Positions 15,539-24,387 of a stretch of DNA of 64,000 bases are shown here, one piece after another. The stretch lies in NCBI GenBank assembly GCA_037445555.1, contig JBBIKG010000003.1:1-64000 (forward strand). The letters run 5' to 3'. The translations under genes and the position numbers were made by a program. This DNA is from JAAYJT01 sp037445555 (GTDB taxonomy: Bacteria; Bacteroidota; Bacteroidia; Bacteroidales; JAAYJT01). Within the stretch, counting starts at the first letter, position 1; the number at the start of each line of letters is the position of its first letter. Below the pieces are notes generated by a model. That model saw nothing but the letters and a program-made list of their open reading frames with translations. It searched no databases and was not told where the DNA came from.

Positions 15539-16489
15539 ATGAACTATAAAAGGCTTTTCTGGGGTGTTTTGCTCATCCTTCTGGGTGCTGTTATCGTGCT
15601 GCACAACATGGGCATAATCAATTTTGAATGGTGGCAGCTTTGGAAGCTTTGGCCATTGGCTTTTATTCTTTGGGGTGTATCGTTGCTGCCCTTTAATAAC
15701 TATGTAAAACTCGCGATTTCATTCCTGACTCTGGCCTTGGGCATACTATTGGTTTCAAACTATGACAAAGGAAGAAGCTGGAGTTTCGGAAGTCCATTTG
15801 AATGGCGACGCTATCGAAGTGAGGACTCGAACGAACGCAAAAATAGGTCGGGCGATTGGGAAAACGAACGTCAATACCTTATGTTCCCTTACAATGAGGC
15901 AATTGCCAGAGCTGAGCTACGTTTGGATGCCGCTGCCGGTAAATTCAATATCGGTGATACCTCGCAGCAACTTGTTGAACTGGTGCGTGAAGGCAATATC
16001 GGCAACTATAGCCTGACCTCCCACGAAGAGGACGGCAAACATACCGTAAATCTCAAGCTCGAAGACGGGATCAGATCCGGAAGCAACATACGACACAAGG
16101 TTGATATTAAACTGAATGATATGCCTGAGTGGGATTTTGATTTGAATGTTGGCGCTGCCGACGCCACCATCAACCTGAAAAAGTTGAAGGTAGCCGCAGT
16201 GAGAATGGATGGTGGCGCATCATCTATACGCCTGATACTCGGCGACCGCTCAGCCGAGACTAACGTGAGATTGCAGGCCGGTGCCTCATCTATCACTGTC
16301 GAAATTCCTGAAAACTCAGGATGCCGGATAACTGCCAAATCAGCTCTTTCGGGAAGATCATTCAAAGGATTTAAAGAAAAGGAAAGAAACATCTACGAAA
16401 CAGATAACTTCGATCAAAGCGCACATAAGATATTCATACATGGCGATGTCGCTGTATCGAGCTTCGAGGTGAAGAAATACATGGATTAA
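15539..16489 (+). CDS. LiaF-like membrane protein with beta-helical 'toastrack' domain
   Basis: The 316-aa protein has three to four N-terminal hydrophobic helices (LFWGVLLILLGAVIVLHNMG is the typical LiaI/LiaF opening) and a charged linker. The soluble C-terminal half shows repeated short strands (RAELRLDAAAGKFNIG, DFDLNVGAADATINL, VRMDGGASSIRLIL, VRLQAGASSITVEIP), the pattern of the right-handed beta-helix/toastrack fold of LiaF and DUF4097-type proteins. It is co-directional with the PspC gene and followed by a terminator. In Firmicutes such proteins modulate cell-envelope stress signalling; the role here is inferred by homology. Confidence 0.85.
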   Translation: MNYKRLFWGVLLILLGAVIVLHNMGIINFEWWQLWKLWPLAFILWGVSLLPFNNYVKLAISFLTLALGILLVSNYDKGRSWSFGSPFEWRRYRSEDSNERKNRSGDWENERQYLMFPYNEAIARAELRLDAAAGKFNIGDTSQQLVELVREGNIGNYSLTSHEEDGKHTVNLKLEDGIRSGSNIRHKVDIKLNDMPEWDFDLNVGAADATINLKKLKVAAVRMDGGASSIRLILGDRSAETNVRLQAGASSITVEIPENSGCRITAKSALSGRSFKGFKEKERNIYETDNFDQSAHKIFIHGDVAVSSFEVKKYMD

Positions 16490-16516
16490 GCATTCAGATA
16501 ACCTTCCTTAAGGTTT

Positions 16517-16556
16517 CCGGCATCTTGCCTTGTTGTAGGATGCCGGTTTCTTTTTT
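16517..16556 (+). terminator. Rho-independent terminator after the LiaF-like gene
   Basis: An 8-bp perfect stem (CCGGCATC at 16517-16524 and GATGCCGG at 16539-16546) with a 14-nt loop is followed by TTTCTTTTTT. Confidence 0.85.
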
Positions 16557-16563
16557 ACTTTTG
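16556..16563 (+). promoter_or_regulatory. -7 element of the serine hydrolase gene
   Basis: TACTTTTG fits TAnnTTTG and lies 25 nt before the ATG at 16588, directly after the preceding terminator. Confidence 0.55.
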
Positions 16564-16587
16564 CCGTCTCGTAGGGCGATTCATACC

Positions 16588-18018
16588 ATGATGCAAACAA
16601 ACATAAGCCGGATCATAGAGAAGGGATATCTCGTTTGCCTGATGGTGCTCGGATTGATAGTATTGCCCGGAAACAGCCTGCCTATTAGCTCCGGCGATTC
16701 AACTCTGCCTTTGTCGGTTGCAGAAGACTCTGAGTTGCGCAGACTTTTTGCCTTAAGGCAGGTGGATGAAATTGATTCCCTCTTCAGACACAGCGCCCGA
16801 TCCATGCAATTTAACGGGAATGTTCTTGTGGTGAACAACAATCGCATTCTTTACCAGCAGTCGTTTGGCTATTCTGATTTCGGGCATAAAACACCACTTA
16901 CTGCAGAAACTGCATTTCAATTGGCATCGGTCAGCAAACAGTTTACTGCCATAGCCATCCTGATGCTTTATCAGAAACAAATGCTCGACCTGGATGATTC
17001 ACTTCAGCGTTTTATTCCTGAGTTGCCTTATCAGGGGGTTACGCTTCGGAACCTCCTTAACCACACATCCGGAGTCCCCGACTATCTCGCTCTGGTGGAA
17101 AATGAGTGGAAGGAAAATAAATTGCCGGATAACGAAGATCTCATCCGGCTTTTTGTCATGAACCCTGTTCCTGCATACTTCTCACCCGGGGCGCGTTTTG
17201 CCTATTCCAACACAGGGTATGCTTTGCTTGCCTCTGTAATTGAACGAGTTAGCGGTTTGTCTTTTACTTCCTTCTTGAGGAGGCACATTTTCACCCCCCT
17301 GCAGATGCAGTATACCTTTACGGCAACAGAGGTCTTCGCAAATGGTTTTCCTGTAAAATGGGTAGCAAGTGGTCACAGGGGGTTCAGACGCAGGCAAGTC
17401 CTGGAGGCCCCTACCATTCACGATCATATTCTGGGTGACAAGGGCGTATTTTCTTCAACCGGCGATCTGTTCAGATGGGATGTGGCACTTACTGAGAATC
17501 AATTACTCAGCAGCGACATCATAGCCAAGGCATATAGTCCTGCAGTGACACGTAAGGGTAAGGAAATCCCTTATGGGTTTGGTTTCAGGCTAAGGCAAGA
17601 TCTCAATCAGGAAATCTTTTACCACCACGGCACCTGGCAAGGCTTCCGCACAAGTTTTATACGCTATCCGCAATCGGGTAATGCCATTATTATTCTTAAT
17701 AATGTGAACCAAAGGCATAATAATGAAATGATCGAAAAAACTGAGGCCTTGATGCAGAAGGCATTTAACCCAGATGCTTCCCAACGTCTTATCCTTTCGA
17801 TCTGCGATGGTGTCTCTGATGAGTCAGTATACAGACTGTTTGACAAACTCACCGACTCGAAGCAAATCATATTGCCCGACAGCGTTAAGTTTCATCAGTC
17901 GGCTTGGCTCTTGGCTGAATTAAACAAACCCTATGTGAGTAAAAGGATTCTCGAAATGTATGCTACGCTTTCCGGACTCTCAAAACCCGATCCGTTATTG
18001 CGGCGAAGGCCTTTATAA
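16588..18018 (+). CDS. Exported serine hydrolase, class C beta-lactamase/PBP-like fold
   Basis: From the ATG at 16588 the product is 476 aa with a hydrophobic export segment (residues about 12-32). The serine beta-lactamase-like fold is shown by SVSK (S-x-x-K nucleophile), YSNTGY (Y-x-N) and HHGTWQG (the H/K-x-G motif). The family covers class C beta-lactamases, DD-peptidases and esterases. This member has long C-terminal sequence beyond the third motif and is of the 'serine hydrolase' type common in Bacteroidota, so the substrate cannot be assigned and resistance should not be assumed. It converges on lptB with a 4-nt gap. Confidence 0.88.
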   Translation: MMQTNISRIIEKGYLVCLMVLGLIVLPGNSLPISSGDSTLPLSVAEDSELRRLFALRQVDEIDSLFRHSARSMQFNGNVLVVNNNRILYQQSFGYSDFGHKTPLTAETAFQLASVSKQFTAIAILMLYQKQMLDLDDSLQRFIPELPYQGVTLRNLLNHTSGVPDYLALVENEWKENKLPDNEDLIRLFVMNPVPAYFSPGARFAYSNTGYALLASVIERVSGLSFTSFLRRHIFTPLQMQYTFTATEVFANGFPVKWVASGHRGFRRRQVLEAPTIHDHILGDKGVFSSTGDLFRWDVALTENQLLSSDIIAKAYSPAVTRKGKEIPYGFGFRLRQDLNQEIFYHHGTWQGFRTSFIRYPQSGNAIIILNNVNQRHNNEMIEKTEALMQKAFNPDASQRLILSICDGVSDESVYRLFDKLTDSKQIILPDSVKFHQSAWLLAELNKPYVSKRILEMYATLSGLSKPDPLLRRRPL

Positions 18019-18022
18019 ATCG

Positions 18023-18748
18023 CTAGCGCCTGAGTTCAAAGTTTTGACCCAGATACACTTTGCGTACCTTTTCATCCTCGGCAAGCTCAACAGAGGTTCC
18101 TGACTTCATGACGGATCCTTCGAAAAGCAGGTAGGCCCTGTCGGTAATGCTCAGAGTTTCGTGCACGTTATGGTCCGTAATCAGGATCCCAATATTTTTG
18201 TTTTTCAATTTCGCTACAATTGACTGAATGTCTTCTACCGCAATTGGATCTACTCCGGCAAAGGGCTCGTCGAGTAGGAAAAATTTCGGGTTCATTGCCA
18301 GGGATCGAGCAATCTCCGTTCGGCGCCGTTCACCTCCCGATAGTGTTATCCCTTTACTCCTCCTTACATTTTGCAACCCAAACTCGTCAATCAGCGATTC
18401 AAGCTTCTCTGATTGCTGCGCTTTACTCAATCCGGAAAACTCAAGTACTGCCCTGATGTTGTTCTCAACACTAAGATGACGGAAAACCGATGGCTCCTGG
18501 GAGAGATATCCAATGCCAAGCTGGGCACGGCGGTACATCGGCAAGCGGGTGATTTCGGTGGAGTCAAGGAACACCCTGCCCGAAAATGGTTTAATTAGAC
18601 CGACAATGATATAAAAAGTGGTTGTTTTGCCAGCTCCGTTGGGGCCAAGCAAGCCAACAATCTCGCCCTGATTAACCTCAACACTGACTTGGTTGACTAC
18701 AATACGGCTGCGGTATTTCTTTAGTATATTTTCAGTGCGGAGTATCAT
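18023..18748 (-). CDS. lptB: LPS export ABC transporter ATP-binding protein
   Basis: The 241-aa ATPase shows Walker A GPNGAGKTT, Q-loop SQEPSVF, ABC signature LSGGERRRTEIA, Walker B FFLLDEPFAGVDP and the H-loop TDHNV. GERRR and AGVDP are the LptB versions of these motifs. LptB drives extraction of lipopolysaccharide from the inner membrane together with LptFG. It is the third gene of a minus-strand group with kdsD, which makes a precursor of the LPS core sugar Kdo, so the two LPS genes are co-ordinated. LptF/G and LptC are not in this window. Confidence 0.95.
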   Translation of the reverse strand: MILRTENILKKYRSRIVVNQVSVEVNQGEIVGLLGPNGAGKTTTFYIIVGLIKPFSGRVFLDSTEITRLPMYRRAQLGIGYLSQEPSVFRHLSVENNIRAVLEFSGLSKAQQSEKLESLIDEFGLQNVRRSKGITLSGGERRRTEIARSLAMNPKFFLLDEPFAGVDPIAVEDIQSIVAKLKNKNIGILITDHNVHETLSITDRAYLLFEGSVMKSGTSVELAEDEKVRKVYLGQNFELRR

Positions 18749-18784
18749 ACAGGAACTCTAATGTTATAATTGGAAAATATGGTA

Positions 18785-19129
18785 TTATTTTGCCTGCAGC
18801 TCATCCCAGAACTCAACGGCTCGCCTGGTATGTGGGATAACAATGGTTCCGCCAACCAGGTTAGCGATTGCCAGCACTTCGAAAAGTTCATTCTCTGTAA
18901 TACCGTTGTCGTAGCATTTTATAAGATGATATTGAATGCAGTCGTCACAGCGCAACACCAGAGATGACACCAGGCCAAGCATTTCTTTGGTCTTTACCGA
19001 AAGGGCTCCATTCTGATAGGCGTTTGAATCAATATTATAGATACGTTTCATCACCAGGTTGTCTGATGACAAAATCCGGTTATTCATCTTTTCGCGGTAG
19101 GCGTTGAATTCATCAAGTTTCTCTGGCAT
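18785..19129 (-). CDS. Carboxymuconolactone decarboxylase/AhpD-like protein
   Basis: The 114-aa helical protein contains CDDCIQYH, the C-x-x-C-x-x-x-H motif of AhpD-like alkylhydroperoxidases, preceded by a long helix (TKEMLGLVSSLVLR). Family members are small oligomeric thiol peroxidases or reductases; many remain unassigned. It lies between kdsD (11 nt upstream) and lptB (36 nt downstream) on the same strand. The link to LPS genes is positional only. Confidence 0.88.
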   Translation of the reverse strand: MPEKLDEFNAYREKMNNRILSSDNLVMKRIYNIDSNAYQNGALSVKTKEMLGLVSSLVLRCDDCIQYHLIKCYDNGITENELFEVLAIANLVGGTIVIPHTRRAVEFWDELQAK

Positions 19130-19140
19130 GTTTCGGAGTA

Positions 19141-20100
19141 TTAAATAATCCCTTCTTTTAGTATGTCGTGCAGGTGGATCACCCCGACATAGTGGTCGTT
19201 ATTTGCCACAAGCAATTGGGTAATATTATTTTGCCTCATCACCCCAAGGGCTTCCGATAGCAATGCATCCTGGTCAATTGTCTTCGGATTACAAGACATG
19301 ATATCGGCAGCTCTCAGATGGGCCAGGGTATCGTTTCGCTCCAGCATTCGCCTGATATCGCCGTCGGTGATTATGCCTGCCAATTTACCGTCCCGGATTA
19401 CAGCAGTGGCTCCCAGACGCTTTTTACTGATTTCGATGATAACAGTTTTGATATCATCGCTGACCAAAACCTTTGGAACTTCATTATTTATATATACATC
19501 GCGCACTCTTAAATAAAGCTGTTTGCCAAGTACACCTCCCGGATGATAGCGGGCAAAGTCATCCATGGTAAATCCCCGGCACTCTAGCAGGGCAGTGGCC
19601 AGGGCGTCGCCCATGGCAAGCTGGGCTGTTGTGCTGGCGGTGGGAGCGAGGTTATTGGTGCCGACTTCTGATGTTACACTTACATCTAGGATGAAATCAG
19701 CCTGTCTGGCGAGGTAACTGTCTGAATTCCCAACCATTGCCACCAGGGTGTTACCGGCGAGTTTCAGCAAAGGCACCAATAACTTAATCTCAGGTGTGTT
19801 GCCGCTTTTCGACAAACAAAGTATAACGTCAGTGGGCCGGATGGTTCCAAGATCTCCATGCACCGCATCGGCGGCATGCATAAAAATCGCCGGTGTTCCG
19901 GTTGAGTTCAGGGTGGAAACAATTTTTGACGCAATAATGGCGCTTTTGCCAATTCCGGTGGCAATGACTCGCCCGGTTGAGTTCAGTATCAGCTTAACTA
20001 CCCGTACAAAATCATCATCGATAGCCAGCTCTTTGATGGCCTGCGCCTCCTGATTCAGTGTGGTGCGGGCAATTTGTTTTATCTCTTCGGCGTTTTTCAA
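19141..20100 (-). CDS. kdsD: D-arabinose 5-phosphate isomerase (KdsD/KpsF type)
   Basis: The enzyme interconverts ribulose 5-phosphate and arabinose 5-phosphate, the first committed step to Kdo. The 319-aa protein has an N-terminal SIS domain (VIATGIGKSAIIASKIVSTLNSTGTPA, HGDLG, LSKSGNTPEIK, GTNNLAPTAST) followed by a CBS-domain pair (ITDGDIRRML in the first, ITQLLVANN in the second). This layout and length are those of KdsD/KpsF/GutQ. It is the first gene of the minus-strand group with the AhpD-like protein and lptB and has its own -7 element upstream. Confidence 0.94.
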   Translation of the reverse strand: MKNAEEIKQIARTTLNQEAQAIKELAIDDDFVRVVKLILNSTGRVIATGIGKSAIIASKIVSTLNSTGTPAIFMHAADAVHGDLGTIRPTDVILCLSKSGNTPEIKLLVPLLKLAGNTLVAMVGNSDSYLARQADFILDVSVTSEVGTNNLAPTASTTAQLAMGDALATALLECRGFTMDDFARYHPGGVLGKQLYLRVRDVYINNEVPKVLVSDDIKTVIIEISKKRLGATAVIRDGKLAGIITDGDIRRMLERNDTLAHLRAADIMSCNPKTIDQDALLSEALGVMRQNNITQLLVANNDHYVGVIHLHDILKEGII

Positions 20101-20132
20101 ATGATTTTCTGATTGATTCGGTCTGAAAGATG

Positions 20133-20166
20133 CAAAGATATAATAATCCGTAAAAGTAAAATCAAA
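20133..20166 (-). promoter_or_regulatory. Promoter of the kdsD group
   Basis: On the minus strand TATCTTTG (20133-20140) fits TAnnTTTG, with TTTG at 20163-20166 upstream; the spacer is 22 nt, slightly longer than usual. It lies 33 nt from the kdsD start. Confidence 0.5.
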
Positions 20167-20273
20167 TTAATAATTATTTGAATAACAGCAGGTTGTGACG
20201 TTAATGCCAATTAATTATAAATTTTTTCGATGCGCATCAAAATATTTTGGATAAATGTGGAAATTTGCCCCCC

Positions 20274-20318
20274 CAAAATATTGATTCACAATCGAATTAT
20301 GCTCGGATCAATATTTTG
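20274..20318. repeat. 12-bp inverted repeat between kdsD and recQ
   Basis: CAAAATATTGAT (20274-20285) and ATCAATATTTTG (20307-20318) are exact reverse complements separated by 21 nt. No T-run follows on either strand beyond the arm itself, so an operator or protein-binding site is more likely than a terminator. Confidence 0.8.
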
Positions 20319-20377
20319 AAGAAAGATTGCGAGGTATAAAAAAATAGTTTAGCTGAATAAATTCGCTTCAAAACAAT

Positions 20378-20385
20378 TATATTTG
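20378..20385 (+). promoter_or_regulatory. -7 element of recQ
   Basis: TATATTTG fits TAnnTTTG and lies about 98 nt before the recQ start. No well-spaced TTTG was found upstream. Confidence 0.45.
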
Positions 20386-20482
20386 TAATAAACCGTAAAC
20401 AATTAATTACGCTTGCGGTAACGGGACAAGCCCCAAACACAAACAGACCAAACCGCAATCAAGGATATCAAGAGGCAATGGA

Positions 20483-22681
20483 ATGAAAGATAGGCGAGAT
20501 TTTGAACTTCACGACTTGCTGAAAAAGATTTTTGGTTTCGAGTTTTTCAAAGGAAATCAGGAGGCTATCATAAACAGTGTGCTGGATGGCAAAGACACGT
20601 TTGTGATCATGCCTACAGGCGGTGGCAAATCCATGTGCTACCAGTTGCCTGCTATCATCCTCGAAGGCACGGCAATCATCATCTCACCACTGATCGCACT
20701 GATGAAAAACCAGGTCGATTCGATGCGAAGTTTTGGGGCAGAGATGGGCATTGCCCATGTGCTGAATTCATCGCTATCGAAAAGCGAAATCGCTCAGGTG
20801 AGGCAAGACTTGCTTTCGGGCAAAACAAAGCTGCTCTATGTAGCACCTGAATCCCTCACCAAGGAGGAAAATATCAAGTTTTTTCAGGACATCCAGATCT
20901 CGTTCTATGCCATTGATGAAGCGCATTGCATTTCGGAATGGGGACACGATTTCAGGCCGGAATATAGAAGGCTGCGGCCAATCATTGAGGCAATAGGCAA
21001 AAGAGTACCAATCATTGCTCTTACCGCTACAGCCACCCCGAAAGTGCAGCAGGATATTCAGAAGAATCTGAATATGATGGATGCCAATATTTTTAAGTCT
21101 TCTTTCAATCGGCCCAATTTGTACTACGAGGTAAGATCCAAGACCGAGGATGTGTCAAAGGATATTATCAAATACATCAAAGCCAACCAGGGTAAATCAG
21201 GGATTGTGTATTGCCTGAGCCGCAAGAAAGTGGAAGAAATTGCAGAAACCCTGCAGGTCAACGGCATTAAAGCACTCCCATATCATGCCGGGCTCGACTC
21301 AGCCACACGCGTAATCAATCAGGATAAGTTCCTGATGGAAGAGGTAGATATCATTGTGGCAACCATCGCTTTTGGCATGGGAATCGACAAACCCGATGTG
21401 CGCTTCGTAATACACTACGACATTCCGAAAAGTCTCGAAGGATATTATCAGGAGACCGGCCGAGCAGGAAGAGACGACGGCGAAGGAAACTGCATAGCCT
21501 TCTACTCATACGAGGACATACAGAAGCTCGAAAAGTTTCTAAAAAGCAAGCCAGTGGCCGAACAGGAAATTGCTACCCAGCTCTTGCTCGAAACCGTAGC
21601 ATATGCTGAGTCGTCGGTATGCCGCAGAAAGCAACTTCTTCACTATTTTGGGGAGGTGTATAACCACGACAGTTGTCAGAATTGCGACAATTGCCTGCAC
21701 CCGAAAACGAAATTCGAAGGGAAGGAATATGTGTTGCTTGTGCTCGAAACCATACTGGCTGTCAAACAGATATTTAAAGCCAAGCACATCATCAGTATTC
21801 TTACCGGCAAAAGTTCAGCCACCCTAAAATCATTTAAGCACAATACCCTTGAAGTGTTTGGCAAGGGTCTTGAAAAGGATGAGAAATTCTGGAATGCCGT
21901 AATTCGGCAGATGCTTATTGAACGGTTGCTGGTTAAGGATATCGAAAACTACGGCTTGCTGAAAATCAGCCCCGAGGGCATGAAATTTCTTAAAAAGCCG
22001 GTTTCGATCATGCTCACCATGGATCATGATTACGAAAGCACAGAAGAAGATGACTTTTTTGCCGGAGGCGGAGTTAAGACAAGCACTACGGATAAAACAC
22101 TCTTCGCCCTGCTAAAGGATCTTCGCAAAGAAATTTCCCGTAAAGAAGGACTGCCTCCGTTTGTAATCTTCCAGGATCCCTCGCTTGAAGATATGGCAAT
22201 CCAGTATCCCATCACACTCGATGAGCTGAAAAATATCACGGGTGTGGGTATGGGTAAGGCTCAGAAATACGGAAAGCCATTCCTCGACCTGATTGCCCAA
22301 TATGTGGAGGAGAATGAGATCATCCGGCCGCTTGACATGGTGGTGAAATCAGTAGTCAACAAAAGCGGACTGAAAGTGTATATCATTCAGACCATTGATA
22401 AGAAAATAGCCCTCGAAGACATAGCCTATGCCAAAAGTCTTGGCATCGATGAATTGCTCACCGAAATTGAACGAATTGTTGCCAGCGGTACAAAACTTGA
22501 CTTGAACTACTATATCAACGAATATATAGATCCCTATCATCAGGAAGAAATTTTCGATTACTTCAAAGAAGCAGAATCAGATTCAATCGTTGAGGCTCTC
22601 AGTGCCCTCGGCGAAGATGAGTTTGCCGAAGACGAGATCAGGCTGATGCGAATTAAATTTATGTCGGAGTTCGGCAATTAA
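20483..22681 (+). CDS. recQ: ATP-dependent DNA helicase RecQ
   Basis: RecQ is a 3'-5' DNA helicase used in recombination and fork repair. The 732-aa protein has helicase motifs I (PTGGGKSMCYQLPA), II (DEAHCISEWGHDFRPEY), III (ALTATAT) and VI (QETGRAGRDD), then a zinc-binding region with four Cys (SVCRRKQLLHYF, then SCQNCDNC), the RQC winged helix and an HRDC domain (about 510-600). A further 120-residue C-terminal extension with helical content follows, as in Bacteroidota RecQ. It is followed after 30 nt by the OmpH-like gene. Confidence 0.95.
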   Translation: MKDRRDFELHDLLKKIFGFEFFKGNQEAIINSVLDGKDTFVIMPTGGGKSMCYQLPAIILEGTAIIISPLIALMKNQVDSMRSFGAEMGIAHVLNSSLSKSEIAQVRQDLLSGKTKLLYVAPESLTKEENIKFFQDIQISFYAIDEAHCISEWGHDFRPEYRRLRPIIEAIGKRVPIIALTATATPKVQQDIQKNLNMMDANIFKSSFNRPNLYYEVRSKTEDVSKDIIKYIKANQGKSGIVYCLSRKKVEEIAETLQVNGIKALPYHAGLDSATRVINQDKFLMEEVDIIVATIAFGMGIDKPDVRFVIHYDIPKSLEGYYQETGRAGRDDGEGNCIAFYSYEDIQKLEKFLKSKPVAEQEIATQLLLETVAYAESSVCRRKQLLHYFGEVYNHDSCQNCDNCLHPKTKFEGKEYVLLVLETILAVKQIFKAKHIISILTGKSSATLKSFKHNTLEVFGKGLEKDEKFWNAVIRQMLIERLLVKDIENYGLLKISPEGMKFLKKPVSIMLTMDHDYESTEEDDFFAGGGVKTSTTDKTLFALLKDLRKEISRKEGLPPFVIFQDPSLEDMAIQYPITLDELKNITGVGMGKAQKYGKPFLDLIAQYVEENEIIRPLDMVVKSVVNKSGLKVYIIQTIDKKIALEDIAYAKSLGIDELLTEIERIVASGTKLDLNYYINEYIDPYHQEEIFDYFKEAESDSIVEALSALGEDEFAEDEIRLMRIKFMSEFGN

Positions 22682-22711
22682 GAATTATTAATTAAATCAC
22701 AGACGATCATT

Positions 22712-23395
22712 ATGAACCAATTACCTGAAAACTTGGCTGATGCTGCCAATGAATTACACAACAAAAAAAGTCCTAAAACTGGAACACAGACAGTGTTGAA
22801 TGTCATTTTCGCGGCCGCTATTCTTGGGCTTTTTCTTATGTATTTTCTCGGTAGGTTTCAGCAACCTTCCACAGGCACAAACCAGGGCACCGAAAATACA
22901 AACGCTGTCGCAGGCCCACGCATTGCCTATGTCAACTCTGACAGCATCATGGCTAATTACGAGCTGGTAAAAGACATGCGACAGGCTTTTACGGCCAGCA
23001 CCCGACAAAAAGAAATAGAACTTAAAACCAAACAAAAGGTCTGGGAAAACAAGGTTGCCGACTTCCAGAAAAGGGTGGGTGCTAATGCCATCTCGATGGA
23101 TATTGCGCAGATTACCGAGAAACAATTGATGGAGGAGCAGCAATCACTGGTATCACTGCGCGACAAGCTAACCGAACAACTTGCCGCCGAGGAGTATGAG
23201 TTGAATGTGCAATTGCTTGATAATGTGACAGGTTTTCTGACCCTGTATAACCAGGAAAAGAAATACGACCTGGTATTCAACTACAAAGCCGGAACAACTA
23301 TCTTTCTGGCCAACCAGGCAATGGATATCACCAACGAAGTGCTTTCGCAGCTTAATGCCGAATATCTTTCCAAAAAACCTGCCAGGAAGAGATGA
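22712..23395 (+). CDS. OmpH/Skp-family protein with N-terminal membrane anchor
   Basis: The 227-aa protein has a single N-terminal hydrophobic segment (about residues 26-47), a polar linker and an OmpH/Skp domain: RIAYVNSDSIMANYELVKDM, then long charged helices predicted to form the coiled-coil tentacles, then YDLVFNYKAGTTIFLA. Skp chaperones bind unfolded outer-membrane proteins in the periplasm; here an anchor rather than a cleaved signal may be used. The stop overlaps the next start (ATGA), so it is coupled to the DUF4296 gene. Confidence 0.88.
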   Translation: MNQLPENLADAANELHNKKSPKTGTQTVLNVIFAAAILGLFLMYFLGRFQQPSTGTNQGTENTNAVAGPRIAYVNSDSIMANYELVKDMRQAFTASTRQKEIELKTKQKVWENKVADFQKRVGANAISMDIAQITEKQLMEEQQSLVSLRDKLTEQLAAEEYELNVQLLDNVTGFLTLYNQEKKYDLVFNYKAGTTIFLANQAMDITNEVLSQLNAEYLSKKPARKR

Positions 23396-23814
23396 TACAG
23401 GCACCTGTCCAAACAAGGACAATCGCTCGTTGGTCGGGTCTGGTACTCTGGTTTATCTTGCTTATAGCTGTTGCCTTTTCGTGTGGGCGCAGAGAGGAGT
23501 TGCCCCCTTATGTAGTGGATCGCGAGAAAATGATTGAGGTTATGGCAGATATGCAGCTGGTGGAAGCAGCGTTGAGCGCAAAACAGTCTGCTGTGCCGGA
23601 TATATGGAAAATTGCCCCGCTTTATTATGACTCACTGTTTGCCAAACATCAGGTAAGCCGCGCTGTTATCGACAGTAGCATCGCCTACTATATGAGGAGG
23701 CCTGAAATGATGCAGAAAATCTATGCCGACCTTATCATTGCGCTTTCAAAACTGCAGCCCGGTCAGGCAGAGGAAATAACCGAGCAGCCCGACTCTCTGG
23801 AAATTGTGCGTTAA
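23392..23814 (+). CDS. DUF4296 lipoprotein
   Basis: The 140-aa product has a hydrophobic N-terminal segment ending in AFSCG, which gives a lipoprotein Cys. The domain following (VVDREKMIEVMADMQLVEAAL, then YYDSLFAKHQVSRAVIDSSIAYYMRRPEMM) matches the DUF4296 family of Bacteroidota, of unknown function. It overlaps the stop of the OmpH-like gene by 4 nt. The start is unusual in having a 16-residue polar stretch before the hydrophobic segment; a later start cannot be excluded. Confidence 0.85.
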   Translation: MIQAPVQTRTIARWSGLVLWFILLIAVAFSCGRREELPPYVVDREKMIEVMADMQLVEAALSAKQSAVPDIWKIAPLYYDSLFAKHQVSRAVIDSSIAYYMRRPEMMQKIYADLIIALSKLQPGQAEEITEQPDSLEIVR

Positions 23815-24214
23815 TGTGTTCGGGTGGCTACTGCTGTGTACTTTTTGATGTCCGGTGCATGGTTGATGGCGTAGCTCCAGTTGATCCCGCCGAAGGACAA
23901 AATGCTTCCGCTTCCACTTATTACGAGCGGTGAGATACATTGTGCCAGAATACTGATCTGATCGGCAGTAACGTATCTATATGTAGTAAAATGATTGCTG
24001 GTGTTGGGTAAAATTCTGGATTAAGTCCTGAGTGGTGTTTGAGGGGTCCTTTGTGATACGGATGGTATGAAATGCCAAACCCGACTTGAGTCCGAATTCG
24101 TTCTCTGCCAGTCTCTTTATCCCTGTAATCGTCAAAAAGCGACATATAATACGTGCCGCTTGCGCTGAAGCCCACGAAAATAATGACGAAATAAATTCCG
24201 GAAAAGATTTTCAT
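23811..24214 (-). pseudogene. Frameshifted remnant of a small exported protein
   Basis: Reading the minus strand from an ATG at 24214 gives a good signal peptide (MKIFSGIYFVIIFVGFSASG) and SLFDDYRDKETG. Protein-like sequence then moves to the next frame (EFGLKSGLAFHTIRITKDPS, NTTQDLIQNFTQHQQSFYY) near 24090-24105, and to the third frame (RYVTADQISILAQCISPLVI, SGSGSILSFGGINWSYAINH, ending ATRTH) near 23970-23990, with the stop at 23811. Both steps are +1, so two single-base changes would restore one gene of about 135 aa. I do not recognise the family. A sequencing error in one or both places is the main alternative. Confidence 0.55.
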
Positions 24215-24387
24215 ATTATTGATCCTTAACCAGAATCCCAAACACCAAAACCATGCTTAGATAGGCATTCGTCATTGTTAGACAGGCCAACATCCGAAAT
24301 CAGGAGTATGAAATAGCTTTTAAAAACTCCTCTACGAAAGGAACTCAGAGTGGTGATGCCTTGATTTGTCAGATACAGGGCATGCAG

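Larger units (their letters stand above)
20101..20482. other. Palindrome-rich divergent promoter region between kdsD and recQ
   Basis: No gene is supported in this 382-bp AT-rich gap. It holds the kdsD promoter, the palindromes GATGCGCATC (20229-20238) and CAAAATATTTTG (20238-20249), a run of seven to eight C near 20268, a 12-bp inverted repeat at 20274-20318, and a -7 element for recQ at 20378-20385. Confidence 0.7.

Noticed and set aside
16588..18018. Beta-lactamase resistance gene
   Set aside because: SxxK, YxN and HxG motifs define the fold only; the long C-terminal extension and lineage point to a general serine hydrolase.
20263..20275. Run of C residues as a phase-variation tract
   Set aside because: It is only seven to eight bases, is not in a coding region, and is not between promoter elements.
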